Assembly: GCA_017937215.1 (NCBI GenBank)
Contig: JAGBDZ010000094.1
Span: 1-64,000, forward strand
Reading direction: 5' to 3'
Source of the DNA: Akkermansia sp.
GTDB taxonomy: Bacteria > Verrucomicrobiota > Verrucomicrobiia > Verrucomicrobiales > Akkermansiaceae
DNA length: 64,000 nt
The position numbers were made by a program, and so were the translations under genes. This document shows, piece after piece, positions 52,599 through 64,000 of the stretch (positions within the stretch are counted from its first letter, which is position 1; every line of letters starts with the position of its first letter). The notes below the pieces were generated by a model, which saw only the letters and a list, made by a program, of their open reading frames with translations, was not told the DNA's origin and did not search any database.

Positions 52599-53000
52599 AT
52601 GGCAGACCAACCCAGCATCCCCTTCTTTGCAGAAAGTGTAGCCGCAGGTTTTCCCTCCCCGGCGGTCGGAGAACTGAACGGAACGCTGGATTTAAATCAA
52701 CTCTGTGTGCGCCACCCCGCCGCCACCTACTTTGTGCGAGCCCGTGGCGACAGCATGACCGGCGCCGGCATTGATGATGGCGATATCCTCGTAGTGGACC
52801 GCAGTGTCACCGTAACCAACGGCGCCATCATCATCGCCGCACTGGATGGCGAGTTTACCGTCAAACGCCTGGAAATGAAAGATAAGCACGTCCGGCTCCT
52901 GCCAGAAAACCCAGCCTACCACCCCATCGAAATCACCCCCGCCACCGGCGCCGAGTTCTTCGGCGTGGTCACCTTTGTCGTCAAGTGCGTGCATGCATAA
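52599..53000 (+). CDS. umuD: UmuD-like S24 self-cleaving protein
   Basis: 133 residues, the size of UmuD. The self-cleavage site Ala16-Gly17 lies in SVAAGFPSPAVGE, the catalytic Ser52 in RGDSMTGAGI and Lys89 in FTVKRLE. There is no DNA-binding domain, so it is not LexA. UmuD' supports error-prone polymerase V; no umuC lies beside it, which is unusual because the two are normally one operon. It may pair with a polymerase encoded elsewhere. Confidence 0.88.
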   Translation: MADQPSIPFFAESVAAGFPSPAVGELNGTLDLNQLCVRHPAATYFVRARGDSMTGAGIDDGDILVVDRSVTVTNGAIIIAALDGEFTVKRLEMKDKHVRLLPENPAYHPIEITPATGAEFFGVVTFVVKCVHA

Positions 53001-53006
53001 AAAACC

Positions 53007-53035
53007 GCCCTGCAAGCGCAGCGCACTTGCAGGGC
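53007..53035 (-). terminator. infC terminator (bidirectional hairpin)
   Basis: Perfect 10-bp arms GCCCTGCAAG (53007-53016) and CTTGCAGGGC (53026-53035). The run of A before it on the plus strand gives a U-tract to the minus-strand transcript ending infC. Confidence 0.85.
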
Positions 53036-53067
53036 TGGAAGAGATGGGCCGCAACGGGCCAGAAATA

Positions 53068-53784
53068 TTATTCCTCGCTCACGTCGTCGGTGGCGTCGAA
53101 TTCGTCGGACTCGGCGTCGAAGTCAGCCTCCTCGTACTTCTTGAACTTCTTGACGCGCTGGTTGGCGGGGAGCGGGGCGAGCACCATGGTGACGGTGTTG
53201 CCGGCGAGCTTGGCGGGCTGGTCCACCTGGCCCATGGTCTTCATGTCCTCCACCACCTTGGCCATGACATCCAGGCCCAGTTCGCGGTGAGCATTTTCGC
53301 GGTTGCGGAAACGAAGCTGGAAGCGCACCTTGTGACCGTGGTCGAGGAACTGCTCGGTGCGGGCCATTTTGACGTTGTAGTCGTTGACGTCCGTGCCGAC
53401 GCGGAGTTTCACTTCCTTCATCTTGGTCACTTTGGACTTGTTGTTCTTCTGCAGCTTGGCCTGCATGTACTTGAACTTACCATAGTCGATAAGTCGGCAT
53501 ACGGGCGGGTCTGCATTCGGGGCTACCTCTACGAGGTCAAGTCCGATTTCCTTGGCCTTGGCGAGGGCATCGCGGGTGGCCATGACGCCGAGCTGGTCAC
53601 CCTTGGCGGTGACGACTCGTACCTTCGGTGCGCGGATGCGGTCGTTGACGCGAATCTGCGGTGCTTTGTTGGCGCCTTTATCGCCGCGCTGGGGGCGATT
53701 GGCGGGTTTACTGGGTTTCTGGGGGGCTGCCACTTGTGTGTGTTCTTGGTTAGTCCTGGGGATTCTGCCGCAGCGGGGAGGCAC
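53068..53784 (-). CDS. infC: Translation initiation factor IF-3
   Basis: About 238 residues if begun at GTG 53784, with an AGGGG stretch about nine bases upstream. Core IF-3 is clear: NDRIRAPKVRVV, YGKFKYMQAKLQKNNKSKV and GHKVRFQLRFRNRE. An acidic C-terminal tail (YEEADFDAESDEFDATDD) of about 25 residues is extra. No ATG precedes the core; candidate starts are GTG 53784, GTG 53733 or an ATC between them, in keeping with the rare-start autoregulation of infC. It follows thrS by 36 bp; rpmI and rplT do not follow. Confidence 0.92.
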   Translation of the reverse strand: MPPRCGRIPRTNQEHTQVAAPQKPSKPANRPQRGDKGANKAPQIRVNDRIRAPKVRVVTAKGDQLGVMATRDALAKAKEIGLDLVEVAPNADPPVCRLIDYGKFKYMQAKLQKNNKSKVTKMKEVKLRVGTDVNDYNVKMARTEQFLDHGHKVRFQLRFRNRENAHRELGLDVMAKVVEDMKTMGQVDQPAKLAGNTVTMVLAPLPANQRVKKFKKYEEADFDAESDEFDATDDVSEE

Positions 53785-53820
53785 ACGGTCCGGCCCCTGC
53801 TGCGGCGGAGAGATTTTGTT

Positions 53821-55743
<1,923 letters not shown>

Positions 55744-55768
55744 ATCTAATTAAGTGAGCCCCTAATAT

Positions 55769-55789
55769 CGCCCTTTCGGGCGCTTTTTT
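55769..55789 (+). other. Hairpin plus T-run in the thrS 5' leader
   Basis: CGCCC-TTTC-GGGCG followed by CTTTTTT on the plus strand, 26 bp upstream of thrS. As a terminator it would act on plus-strand RNA, for which no gene is seen; on the thrS transcript it is a short leader hairpin. Confidence 0.35.
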
Positions 55790-55843
55790 CAAGCTTAATC
55801 AATGCCAACGGGGCAAAAAAGTCTTATTTTTCTTAATTTTCGT

Positions 55844-56725
55844 TTATTTACGGCGCTTGCGGAAGCCGGGCAACCCCCCACGCAGGGCGCGACGATGGGT
55901 GCGGATGGAATTCAACTTCACCTTAAGGCGGCGGAACGGCGTGCTGAGCACATGCATGATGCCGGCGGGGGTCGTGTAGCTGTGCGGCTTCAGCGTCTGG
56001 TCGTACTTGTCGGTATAGGTGATGGCAGAACCGCTCACATCCGACACACCGTCGATATGCACCACCAAATCAGGCTGAATGGCGTAGATTTTCACCCCCG
56101 GCATACTGGCGGCTGTATCTTTATAGAAGGTATCGATAGCGCGGTGAATGGACATCCACTCCCAGATGGTTTCTTCCGTAGGCATGATGGCCAGCAGGCG
56201 GTCGTACATACTCTCGGGGACCAGGTAAGCAAAGGTGGACAACACGCCCTCCACCTGCCAGAGCGCATGTTCGCCTGCTTGCTGCACACTGCGGCCATAA
56301 GGGGTCGGGCGGCTGTAGCCCAGATACAGCATGTAATCCCCCTCTGCATTCTTCAGCGCATATTCCAGCATGGCCAGAGCATCCGGATGCTGACCGGTCA
56401 GCACGTCGTCTTCCATGATAAGCACGTTGCGCCAGCCTTTTTCCTTTGCCATGGCAATTGCTTTCGCGTGGGATAAGGTGCAGCCGCCGGCGCCGCCCCA
56501 ATAGGAAGCCCGCTCCGCGGTGCGCTCTGTAAACCACGGTTCCTTGCCGAAACTCGGCAAAGAACGGCCCAGCACAGCGCTGAGGCGGTGAACTTTATCC
56601 AAGGGTAAAGTTTCTGCATTATCCTGCAAAAACTTATCCATGCGCTCCCGGCTCGTATCCAGGTTAATCACCAGAATACCATCCACAAGGTCCCATGCAG
56701 GATGAAGATTTGTTGAACCTCTCAT
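55844..56725 (-). CDS. Glycosyltransferase family 25 (LPS sugar transferase)
   Basis: 293 residues. GT25 signatures are present: GILVINLDTSRERMDKF near the N-terminus, GGCTLSHAKAIAMAKEKGW and the DxD-like ILIMEDDVL-type acidic patch (LIMEDDVLTG). Members add galactose or glucose to LPS or glycoproteins. It is the last gene of a minus-strand cluster with a cupin, two nucleotidyltransferase-type genes, and is separated from thrS by about 100 bp. Confidence 0.88.
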   Translation of the reverse strand: MRGSTNLHPAWDLVDGILVINLDTSRERMDKFLQDNAETLPLDKVHRLSAVLGRSLPSFGKEPWFTERTAERASYWGGAGGCTLSHAKAIAMAKEKGWRNVLIMEDDVLTGQHPDALAMLEYALKNAEGDYMLYLGYSRPTPYGRSVQQAGEHALWQVEGVLSTFAYLVPESMYDRLLAIMPTEETIWEWMSIHRAIDTFYKDTAASMPGVKIYAIQPDLVVHIDGVSDVSGSAITYTDKYDQTLKPHSYTTPAGIMHVLSTPFRRLKVKLNSIRTHRRALRGGLPGFRKRRK

Positions 56726-56738
56726 ATAGAAATATATG

Positions 56739-57113
56739 TTAATCTACTCGACCGTAATCATCATTAAATCGCTCAATATCCTCCTCAGAGAGATAGTTGC
56801 CAATCTGCACTTCAATGAGAGCCACCGGAGCCGTGCCCTGGTTGCTGAGGCGGTGAATGCTACCGCGGGGAATCATAATAGATTCACCCACATTGAGGTG
56901 CATGATATTGTTATCGCAACGCACCGTGGCCACGCCTTCCGTCACAATCCAGCGCTCGGTGCGGTGCTCATGACGCTGGAGCGAAATGCGACCGCCGGGA
57001 TACACCAACAGTTTTTTTACCACGACATGGGACTGCAAGTCCAGCACCTGCCACTCGCCCCATGGGCGAGTTCCCTTCTCACCCACGTGGTATGTAATTC
57101 TGGATTCTTTCAT
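56739..57113 (-). CDS. Cupin of the mannose-6-phosphate isomerase type II family
   Basis: 124 residues resembling the stand-alone C-terminal cupin of ManC/AlgA: KGTRPWGEWQVLD, PGGRISLQRHEHRTERWIV (metal-binding His-His-Glu) and GESIMIPRGSIHRLSN. Predicted sugar-phosphate isomerase or epimerase. Its ATG overlaps the stop of the upstream cytidylyltransferase gene by 4 nt. The mannose relation fits a sugar-nucleotide cluster; the substrate is unproven. Confidence 0.85.
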   Translation of the reverse strand: MKESRITYHVGEKGTRPWGEWQVLDLQSHVVVKKLLVYPGGRISLQRHEHRTERWIVTEGVATVRCDNNIMHLNVGESIMIPRGSIHRLSNQGTAPVALIEVQIGNYLSEEDIERFNDDYGRVD

Positions 57114-57529
57114 TTGCCTATCGTTTCACGGATGCTGGTGGTAGAACGCTCAGGCAGGTCGGCATGAGGAATGCGGGAACTGGTTACATAACGGATACCC
57201 TTGGACTCCACAAACTCTTTCTTGGCATCGCTGGTGCCATCCGAATTCACGAAGAAAATATCCGGTTTCACCTCATCCAGCAGCGGAGCGAAATCGAGAA
57301 TCTTTCCTGTATCCGGGCCAATGTAGACCTTCTTGACAAAACGGATAGCCTCGAGCATATACTTACGCTCCTGCTCTGTATACATTGTCTTACGATTCTT
57401 GAGAGCCATCACCGTGGCATCCGAACCGAGGGAAACATACACATCTCCATAACTGGCCGCTTCCTCCAGGAAAGCTATGTGGCCGCTATGCAGCACATCA
57501 AAACAACCGGAAACAAAAACTTTTGGCAT
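57110..57529 (-). CDS. Stand-alone cytidylyltransferase-like protein
   Basis: 139 residues from the ATG giving MPKVFVSGCFDVLHSGHIAF, with the HxGH nucleotide-binding motif of the RfaE2/TagD/GCT family and an ISSSTSIR-like end (RSTTSIRETIGK). Predicted to attach a nucleotide to a sugar or polyol phosphate. It is a paralog of the N-terminal domain encoded by the next gene upstream (17 bp away), so duplication is likely. Confidence 0.85.
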   Translation of the reverse strand: MPKVFVSGCFDVLHSGHIAFLEEAASYGDVYVSLGSDATVMALKNRKTMYTEQERKYMLEAIRFVKKVYIGPDTGKILDFAPLLDEVKPDIFFVNSDGTSDAKKEFVESKGIRYVTSSRIPHADLPERSTTSIRETIGK

Positions 57530-57546
57530 AACAAGAGAGAAAAAAA

Positions 57547-58701
57547 TCATTTGATAACGCCTCGCTTTTTAAGGCGTTCCAGGAAACGAGGCGCCCAGGG
57601 CACCTGCTCGTCCTTACCGAAAGTACGGCAGTACGGCTCCACAGGATACATATCCTCACAGGCGTCTACCGCGGCATCGCGGGCTTCCTGATTTTCATAC
57701 AGATACAGAGCATAGCCACCGTGGCCACCACCGCAATACTTGTGCGCCAGCTGGCAGCCTATGTCAGGCAAGGGCTGCATACCTTCCTCCAGCTGCAACT
57801 GGTAGCTCATCTGCACGCCCACGGCAAGCACAGCGACATCCTGCTGCTGAACACCAAGACGAGCAATGCGGGCAGCTTTGGCGATACGTTCATATGAACG
57901 CTCATAGCCGGCAAACCCAGGTGTAAAGTGTTTCACCCGCGTATCATACACGGCCATACAGCCTTTCAGAAAATCACCGGTATTCTTGAAATCCAGCACT
58001 GGTCTGCCGCCGGATTTCCACACGCATGCACCGGTTTCCGCAATCACAGCAGGGTCCTGCCAGCCCACTCCCAGGCCCAGCTCGGACTTCACTGGGTCCC
58101 AGCCGTTGAGCACACTCCAGCCACCGCTGCCACCCAATCCGGCACCTTGCCGATACAGCCACTCTTTCAGAGAAACGGTGGGGGAAATCGAACAATTCAC
58201 CACATACTCGCCCGGCATGGCATTTTCAGGGACATCGAGCCACCCGCCGGCAAAATCCACGCGCAGCGGCGCGTGCATCGGGGCTTTTACTCGCGACAAA
58301 ACCTGGGAGCTTGTTGTCTGGCCTTGCTGAGGTCCTGTTTTGTCGAGCACCACAAACTCTGCCCCCACCGACTCGCAGAAACGGCGTTTTGCCTCCATGT
58401 GCTGGTCATCTGTGGTCACAGCCAGTACGTGCGGAGCCGTTTGCAGAAATGCCGTACGGAAAGAAAGTTCCACGTCCTCATCCGTTGACTCCACGACCTC
58501 GTCAACCATGGACAGCGAGCTGATTACCGCCTTCTTATCAAGATCATCCAGAACGGACTTCTTATCGTACAGTTTCCACAGCAAATCCGCCGGTGGATAT
58601 GATACAATCAGATAATCACCAAGCTTTCTGGCATCCTCGAAAAAACGGATATGCCCCGCGTGAAGAACGTTAAAAGCACCAGAGACGAATACCTTTTTCA
58701 T
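57547..58701 (-). CDS. Fusion of cytidylyltransferase-like and GHMP-kinase-like domains
   Basis: 384 residues from the ATG giving MKKVFVSGAFNVLHAGH. Residues 1-140 are a nucleotidyltransferase with HxGH (H14-A-G-H17). From about 145 a compact GHMP-kinase-like part follows: APLRVDFAGGWLDVPEN (motif 1), GAGLGGSGGWSVL (motif 2) and KYCGGGHGGYALYLY (motif 3). This joins phosphorylation and nucleotide transfer as in HldE or FKP, but with an unusual domain pairing. Longer in-frame starts upstream do not resemble the family. Substrate unknown, perhaps a heptose or fucose-type sugar. Confidence 0.8.
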   Translation of the reverse strand: MKKVFVSGAFNVLHAGHIRFFEDARKLGDYLIVSYPPADLLWKLYDKKSVLDDLDKKAVISSLSMVDEVVESTDEDVELSFRTAFLQTAPHVLAVTTDDQHMEAKRRFCESVGAEFVVLDKTGPQQGQTTSSQVLSRVKAPMHAPLRVDFAGGWLDVPENAMPGEYVVNCSISPTVSLKEWLYRQGAGLGGSGGWSVLNGWDPVKSELGLGVGWQDPAVIAETGACVWKSGGRPVLDFKNTGDFLKGCMAVYDTRVKHFTPGFAGYERSYERIAKAARIARLGVQQQDVAVLAVGVQMSYQLQLEEGMQPLPDIGCQLAHKYCGGGHGGYALYLYENQEARDAAVDACEDMYPVEPYCRTFGKDEQVPWAPRFLERLKKRGVIK

Positions 58702-58711
58702 ATGGGACAAT

Positions 58712-59089
58712 CTATAAATCCATCGAGCAACCAGGAGCAACCGATTTTGTTCCCGACTTCTGCAGATACTGCTGCAACCTGGGCAGCAATACAGGAGTGG
58801 CCAGCTGCAAGGCCAGCTGGAGCAGCATTCCAAGCGAAGAGTTCGGTTTCACGGCCTTTTGTTCGGCGACCTTTTTCTTCCGGCGCAATCCCGCCATGGC
58901 CCCCATAACGGAAGCTGCGGCACCGGCTGCGGCACCAAGCTTCAATACCGTAGCAGGGGAAACCGGCAATGCATTGACACAGGCTACCGCATGTCCGCGG
59001 GTTGCAGACACAGCATCCAACATCGCCACGCGACTCGCAGCAACCCGCATCAGGGCTTGCTGTTTTCCTTGCAGAGTAATTTGAGACAT
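58712..59089 (-). CDS. Small helical protein, YqjK-position gene
   Basis: 125 residues from the ATG at 59089 (MSQITLQGKQQ). Ala-rich helical with a hydrophobic Gly/Ala segment (about 45-65) then KKKV, and a Leu-rich stretch near residue 90. Overlaps the upstream holin-like gene by 40 bp. Its position third in a yqjD-yqjE-like set recalls yqjK, but sequence evidence is weak. Unknown function. Confidence 0.6.
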   Translation of the reverse strand: MSQITLQGKQQALMRVAASRVAMLDAVSATRGHAVACVNALPVSPATVLKLGAAAGAAASVMGAMAGLRRKKKVAEQKAVKPNSSLGMLLQLALQLATPVLLPRLQQYLQKSGTKSVAPGCSMDL

Positions 59090-59484
59090 TGCCAATCATT
59101 CCTGAGCTCCTGCGCCGTAGCCGGAGCCAATTTCTTACCAGCCATCCGTTTAACCGCCATCAGGAGCCATATTCCCACCAGCAGATTCAACAGAAACACA
59201 ACTACTAATGCCCACGCCAGGCCAATATACATGGCCAGCAGAACAGCCAGCAAAGCGCAAAGCACAAAATAGGCACCAAGCAGCAGAACGCCCCCCAGCA
59301 CAGCCATAATGAGGCGCTGCACCTGGTGTGCGGCGTATTCCTTGACCTCCTCGGAAAAAAGAGCCCCCAGCGCCCCTGTGTGTTCCACGGCGCGCTGAGC
59401 AACCCCACGGGCCTGCTGCATGACTGCAACGGCCTCCTCCTTCAGAAGAGACTTCTGTTCTTTTCCTTTAAAAAGCGAGAACAT
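59050..59484 (-). CDS. YqjE/holin-X superfamily membrane protein
   Basis: 144 residues. A cytoplasmic N-terminal helix (about 10-55) precedes two adjacent membrane helices (about 57-80 and 84-110), the layout of the phage holin family / YqjE proteins. It lies 32 bp after the YqjD-like gene. In enterobacteria the yqjDE proteins are stationary-phase inner-membrane proteins; a lysis role is not implied. Confidence 0.75.
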   Translation of the reverse strand: MFSLFKGKEQKSLLKEEAVAVMQQARGVAQRAVEHTGALGALFSEEVKEYAAHQVQRLIMAVLGGVLLLGAYFVLCALLAVLLAMYIGLAWALVVVFLLNLLVGIWLLMAVKRMAGKKLAPATAQELRNDWQCLKLLCKENSKP

Positions 59485-59516
59485 ACGCCGTACATCCTAC
59501 GGGTGTATGGCCAACC

Positions 59517-59909
59517 TCAGCGACGAGCGCCAAGGAGGAGGCCAATCAGGACACCAAGTCCCAGAGCACCGAGAACGCTACCGGTGGGATTTTCCTTCAC
59601 ATAGGCCTCGCCGACCTTATGATACTCCTTGGCTGCAGAGCATGTCTTATCCCAGCCTTCGTTCATCTGCACGCGAGCCTTGTCCCAGCCTTCGTTCATC
59701 TGCACGCGAGCCTTATCCCAGCTTTCGTTGATCTGGGTACGGGCCTGATCAGCATATTCACGCACGTGGTCCATCTGCTCGACAGCAGCGCGGCGAATCT
59801 TCTCATACTGCTCACTGGCATACTGGCGGGCAGCATTCAGACGGTCACAAGCATCCGCAGAAGGAGCGGGGGCGGGAGCTGTCGTTTCCTTGATTTCTTC
59901 GTTTTCCAT
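59517..59909 (-). CDS. YqjD/ElaB-family (DUF883) membrane protein with internal repeats
   Basis: 130 residues. A long helical cytoplasmic part contains three 11-residue units of the type QMNEGWDKARV, and a C-terminal membrane anchor (GSVLGALGLGVLIGLLLGAR) ends in RR, the YqjD/ElaB signature. Such proteins tether ribosomes to the inner membrane in stationary phase in E. coli. A TTGATT/TATAAT promoter and a leader hairpin lie upstream. Confidence 0.88.
   Translation of the reverse strand: MENEEIKETTAPAPAPSADACDRLNAARQYASEQYEKIRRAAVEQMDHVREYADQARTQINESWDKARVQMNEGWDKARVQMNEGWDKTCSAAKEYHKVGEAYVKENPTGSVLGALGLGVLIGLLLGARR
59639..59722. repeat. 33-bp tandem repeat within the YqjD-like gene
   Basis: About 2.5 near-identical 33-bp units encode the NEGWDKARVQM repeats. 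Adjacent copies differ at one or two positions, indicating recent duplication. Confidence 0.85.
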
Positions 59910-59977
59910 AATTTTCAGAATGTTGGTTAAGTTCTTTTTACAGAGCCTGAATCAGACTGGCTCTCTACCGATAGGAT

Positions 59978-60007
59978 ATTATAAGCACAAGAGCACCAGA
60001 AAATCAA
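59978..60007 (-). promoter_or_regulatory. Promoter of the yqjD-like operon with leader hairpin
   Basis: Minus strand TTGATT (60002-60007), 18-nt spacer, TATAAT (59978-59983). The 60-nt leader contains AGAGCC/GGCTCT arms at 59942-59964. Confidence 0.7.
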
Positions 60008-60097
60008 GCTAACTTAGATAAAATGACGAATTTTCTCAAGCGCAGAGCACCCACGCGCACACGCGTGCATAAATTTATCGGATGTAAGATTATTGCC

Positions 60098-60126
60098 TTG
60101 CATTTCTGCCGGTCCTTTGGTACAAT
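60098..60126 (+). promoter_or_regulatory. carA promoter
   Basis: TTGCAT (60098-60103), 17-nt spacer, TACAAT (60121-60126); carA ATG at 60147. Confidence 0.65.
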
Positions 60127-60146
60127 TCCACGGCTTAAATTAACAC

Positions 60147-62557
<2,411 letters not shown>

Positions 62558-62584
62558 TATCGGGTTGCCCGCTGATACATTTTC

Positions 62585-62619
62585 ACCGCCTTGTTCCGCA
62601 CCGGAGCAAGGCGGTTTTA
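62585..62619 (+). terminator. purA terminator
   Basis: Arms ACCGCCTTG (62585-62593) and CAAGGCGGT (62607-62615), then TTTTAT. Confidence 0.85.
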
Positions 62620-63666
62620 TTTACTCCGGGCTCTCATCTGCTGCCGGTAAGCGCAGAGACCCAGGCAGCCGCCGGACATGAATACCAGCCCCCAGAACGA
62701 GAGAAAAGCACCAGTTCCAAACATTGTCCTGGGGCACAGGGCCATAGCCTGCTCGGGAGCATCAGCGAAGTACAGAATGGTGGTTTCCAATCCCAGCAGC
62801 GGTTCATTGAAGTATTCGGTGTTTTCGACCTTCTGGCGAAAAACAGAGCCCTGCGAGGTCCGGAATTCATAAATAGGCAGAAAAGCGTCTTTTTCTTTTT
62901 TCTGAACCTCAACCACACGCCCTACCGTGCGCTCGGCGTGCAACAGGTAATAAAGCGGTTTCTCCAGCAGGAAAGTACTTCCATAGAAAGCAGCGCAGCC
63001 CATCAACACCATGGCCGATGCCATGAGCATCAATGATTTATCGGGCTTTCTCACAAAACGCTGCGAATCCGCCCAGTTCAAGTAGCGCGCATGTTCAGCA
63101 TCCGTCCGCGGAGGAAAAGACGCAGCGCTTGCAGCCAACGCATCGGCTACAGCATTCACATTGTTGATGCGTAAAAAGCCCAGCGGAGGGCGCTTCCCTG
63201 TGACATCCGGGCCGGTATTTTCATAGGCGAACACAATATCGCCGCTGCCATCGTTCCGCTCTACCACTTCCACCATCATGTTGGAGGCCAGAGGATAAGT
63301 CTGCACCCTGAATCCACGGAAAGGAAACCGCGGGCGCAACACCATTGCCCTCAGGTTAGTCACCACGTACACAGAATGACCAGCATTGAACATGCTGCTG
63401 CTCAATCCCAGGATGACACCAGCGGCTATAAGCCCCACAAAACCGGCAATAAACCACGCGAGCGGGTCGATTTCCTGACCGCCCAGCAAAAGGAGCCAGA
63501 ACACTCCTGCGAAAATAATATTCGCTCCCGATACCAGTACTGCATTCCGAACGTCCCGCCGACTGGAGGATGACCGAGGTCGCACATACCACTGCAAACG
63601 CTCCGTTGCATCCAGCTCGTTGCCAAGAACCGCCTGCTCGTGAAGACTGAGTGGCTGCGTAGTCAT
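62617..63666 (-). CDS. Membrane protein with PH-like and DUF3592-like regions
   Basis: 349 residues from the ATG at 63666 (MTTQPLSLHEQAVLGNELDA). Two helices at about 39-57 and 61-83, a PH-like soluble segment (about 95-190, including VYVVTNLRAMVLRPRFPFRG), a helix near 213-235, a DUF3592-like extracytoplasmic part (YEFRTSQGSVFRQKVEN) and a final helix. Function unknown. It is 13 bp after rsmI. Confidence 0.75.
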   Translation of the reverse strand: MTTQPLSLHEQAVLGNELDATERLQWYVRPRSSSSRRDVRNAVLVSGANIIFAGVFWLLLLGGQEIDPLAWFIAGFVGLIAAGVILGLSSSMFNAGHSVYVVTNLRAMVLRPRFPFRGFRVQTYPLASNMMVEVVERNDGSGDIVFAYENTGPDVTGKRPPLGFLRINNVNAVADALAASAASFPPRTDAEHARYLNWADSQRFVRKPDKSLMLMASAMVLMGCAAFYGSTFLLEKPLYYLLHAERTVGRVVEVQKKEKDAFLPIYEFRTSQGSVFRQKVENTEYFNEPLLGLETTILYFADAPEQAMALCPRTMFGTGAFLSFWGLVFMSGGCLGLCAYRQQMRARSK

Positions 63667-63679
63667 ATGAACGGAGGCA

Positions 63680-64000
63680 TCAGCTTCGCGGAGCATTCTG
63701 CCCACCGATAAGCACCACCATCTCACCCTTCGGGGGCTTGGCCTTGAATTCCTCCAGCACTGTGGCGGCCGAGCCGCGGTGGTAGGTCTCAAACACCTTC
63801 GTGAGCTCACGTGCCACGCAGATGGGCACCTCCGGGTCTATTTCGGCCAGCGCCTGCACCGTCTTGACTATACGGAACGGAGACTCGTAGAAAATGCTGG
63901 TGTGGCTGGCTTCCACTGCGGCTTTCAGCTGCGCAGCCTTGCGACCGGATTTCACCGGTAGAAACCCGCCGAAGAAGAAAGCATCACTTGGCAAGCCGGA
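63680..64000 (-). CDS. rsmI: 16S rRNA (cytidine1402-2'-O)-methyltransferase, C-terminal part
   Basis: About 106 C-terminal residues; the 5' part lies beyond the window end. Visible signatures are SGLPSDAFFFGGFLP, the SAM-enzyme segment FYESPFRIVKTVQAL, and CVARELTKVFETYHRG. RsmI 2'-O-methylates C1402 in the ribosomal decoding centre. No frameshift seen in the visible part. Confidence 0.92.
   Translation of the reverse strand, partial: SGLPSDAFFFGGFLPVKSGRKAAQLKAAVEASHTSIFYESPFRIVKTVQALAEIDPEVPICVARELTKVFETYHRGSAATVLEEFKAKPPKGEMVVLIGGQNAPRS

Noticed and set aside
58702-58833. A 44-residue N-terminal extension of the cytidylyltransferase-GHMP fusion
   Set aside because: The extension is Cys/Trp-rich, overlaps the neighbouring gene and lies before the conserved MKKVFVSGAF start.
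59050-59484. Phage holin
   Set aside because: The two-helix holin-like protein sits in a yqjD/yqjE-type set with no endolysin or phage genes, so a lysis role is not supported.

Overview
The window is a GC-rich bacterial chromosome segment with dense, mostly housekeeping gene content. It suggests a Verrucomicrobiota member, perhaps an Akkermansiaceae-like gut bacterium. That placement is inference from overall style: many small secreted lipoproteins, Sel1 and ankyrin proteins, weak Shine-Dalgarno sequences, and a gram-negative envelope with lipid A acylation, heptosyltransferase-like and GT25 enzymes. No rRNA is present to confirm it.

Layout. 1-2.2 kb: minus-strand metal-resistance-like genes (His/Cys-rich protein, TolC/CusC-type channel, and a truncated His-rich repeat protein). 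2.3-11.5 kb: RNA-processing MBL hydrolase, Sel1 protein, nadC, dprA, a D,D-carboxypeptidase, and an envelope set ending in an LpxL-GT9 fusion. 11.5-15.3 kb: minus-strand recJ, M50-like protease, sufT and a hypothetical gene. 15.3-22.4 kb: ankyrin lipoprotein, two secreted/membrane unknowns, cysS, queF, queC. 22.5-26.6 kb: lipoprotein and oligopeptide ABC operon (A, B, C, no ATPases). 26.8-29.0 kb: two-component system. 29.1-34.7 kb: an AT-richer genomic island next to tRNA-Arg(CCU). It holds a divergent repressor pair, a small membrane protein, a caspase-fold (C14) protease, a single-pass membrane protein, HicA/HicB and a tyrosine integrase. 34.7-38.1 kb: YfgM-like protein, metF and unknowns. 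38.2-43.0 kb: pgsA, lipoprotein, M23 peptidase and a large secreted repeat protein. 43.2-45.2 kb: acyltransferase-3/SGNH protein. 45.3-51.5 kb: secreted Ala/Lys-rich protein, gpmI, menD-menB-menC. 51.5-53.0 kb: secreted protein and umuD-like gene. 53.0-59.9 kb (minus): yqjDE-like stress genes, a sugar-nucleotide/GT25 cluster, thrS, infC. 60.1-64 kb: carA, purA, a DUF3592-like membrane protein and truncated rsmI.

Most notable points: (1) the caspase-protease island, a candidate abortive-infection or programmed-death module; (2) a CarA whose glutaminase triad is destroyed, implying ammonia-dependent carbamoyl phosphate synthesis; (3) two copies of a short mobile element with terminal inverted repeats and target-site duplications (43.0 and 47.6 kb); (4) a recurrent promoter layout in which the -10 box ends about 6-9 nt before the start codon, implying many leaderless mRNAs; (5) unusual domain fusions (LpxL-GT9 and cytidylyltransferase-GHMP kinase).
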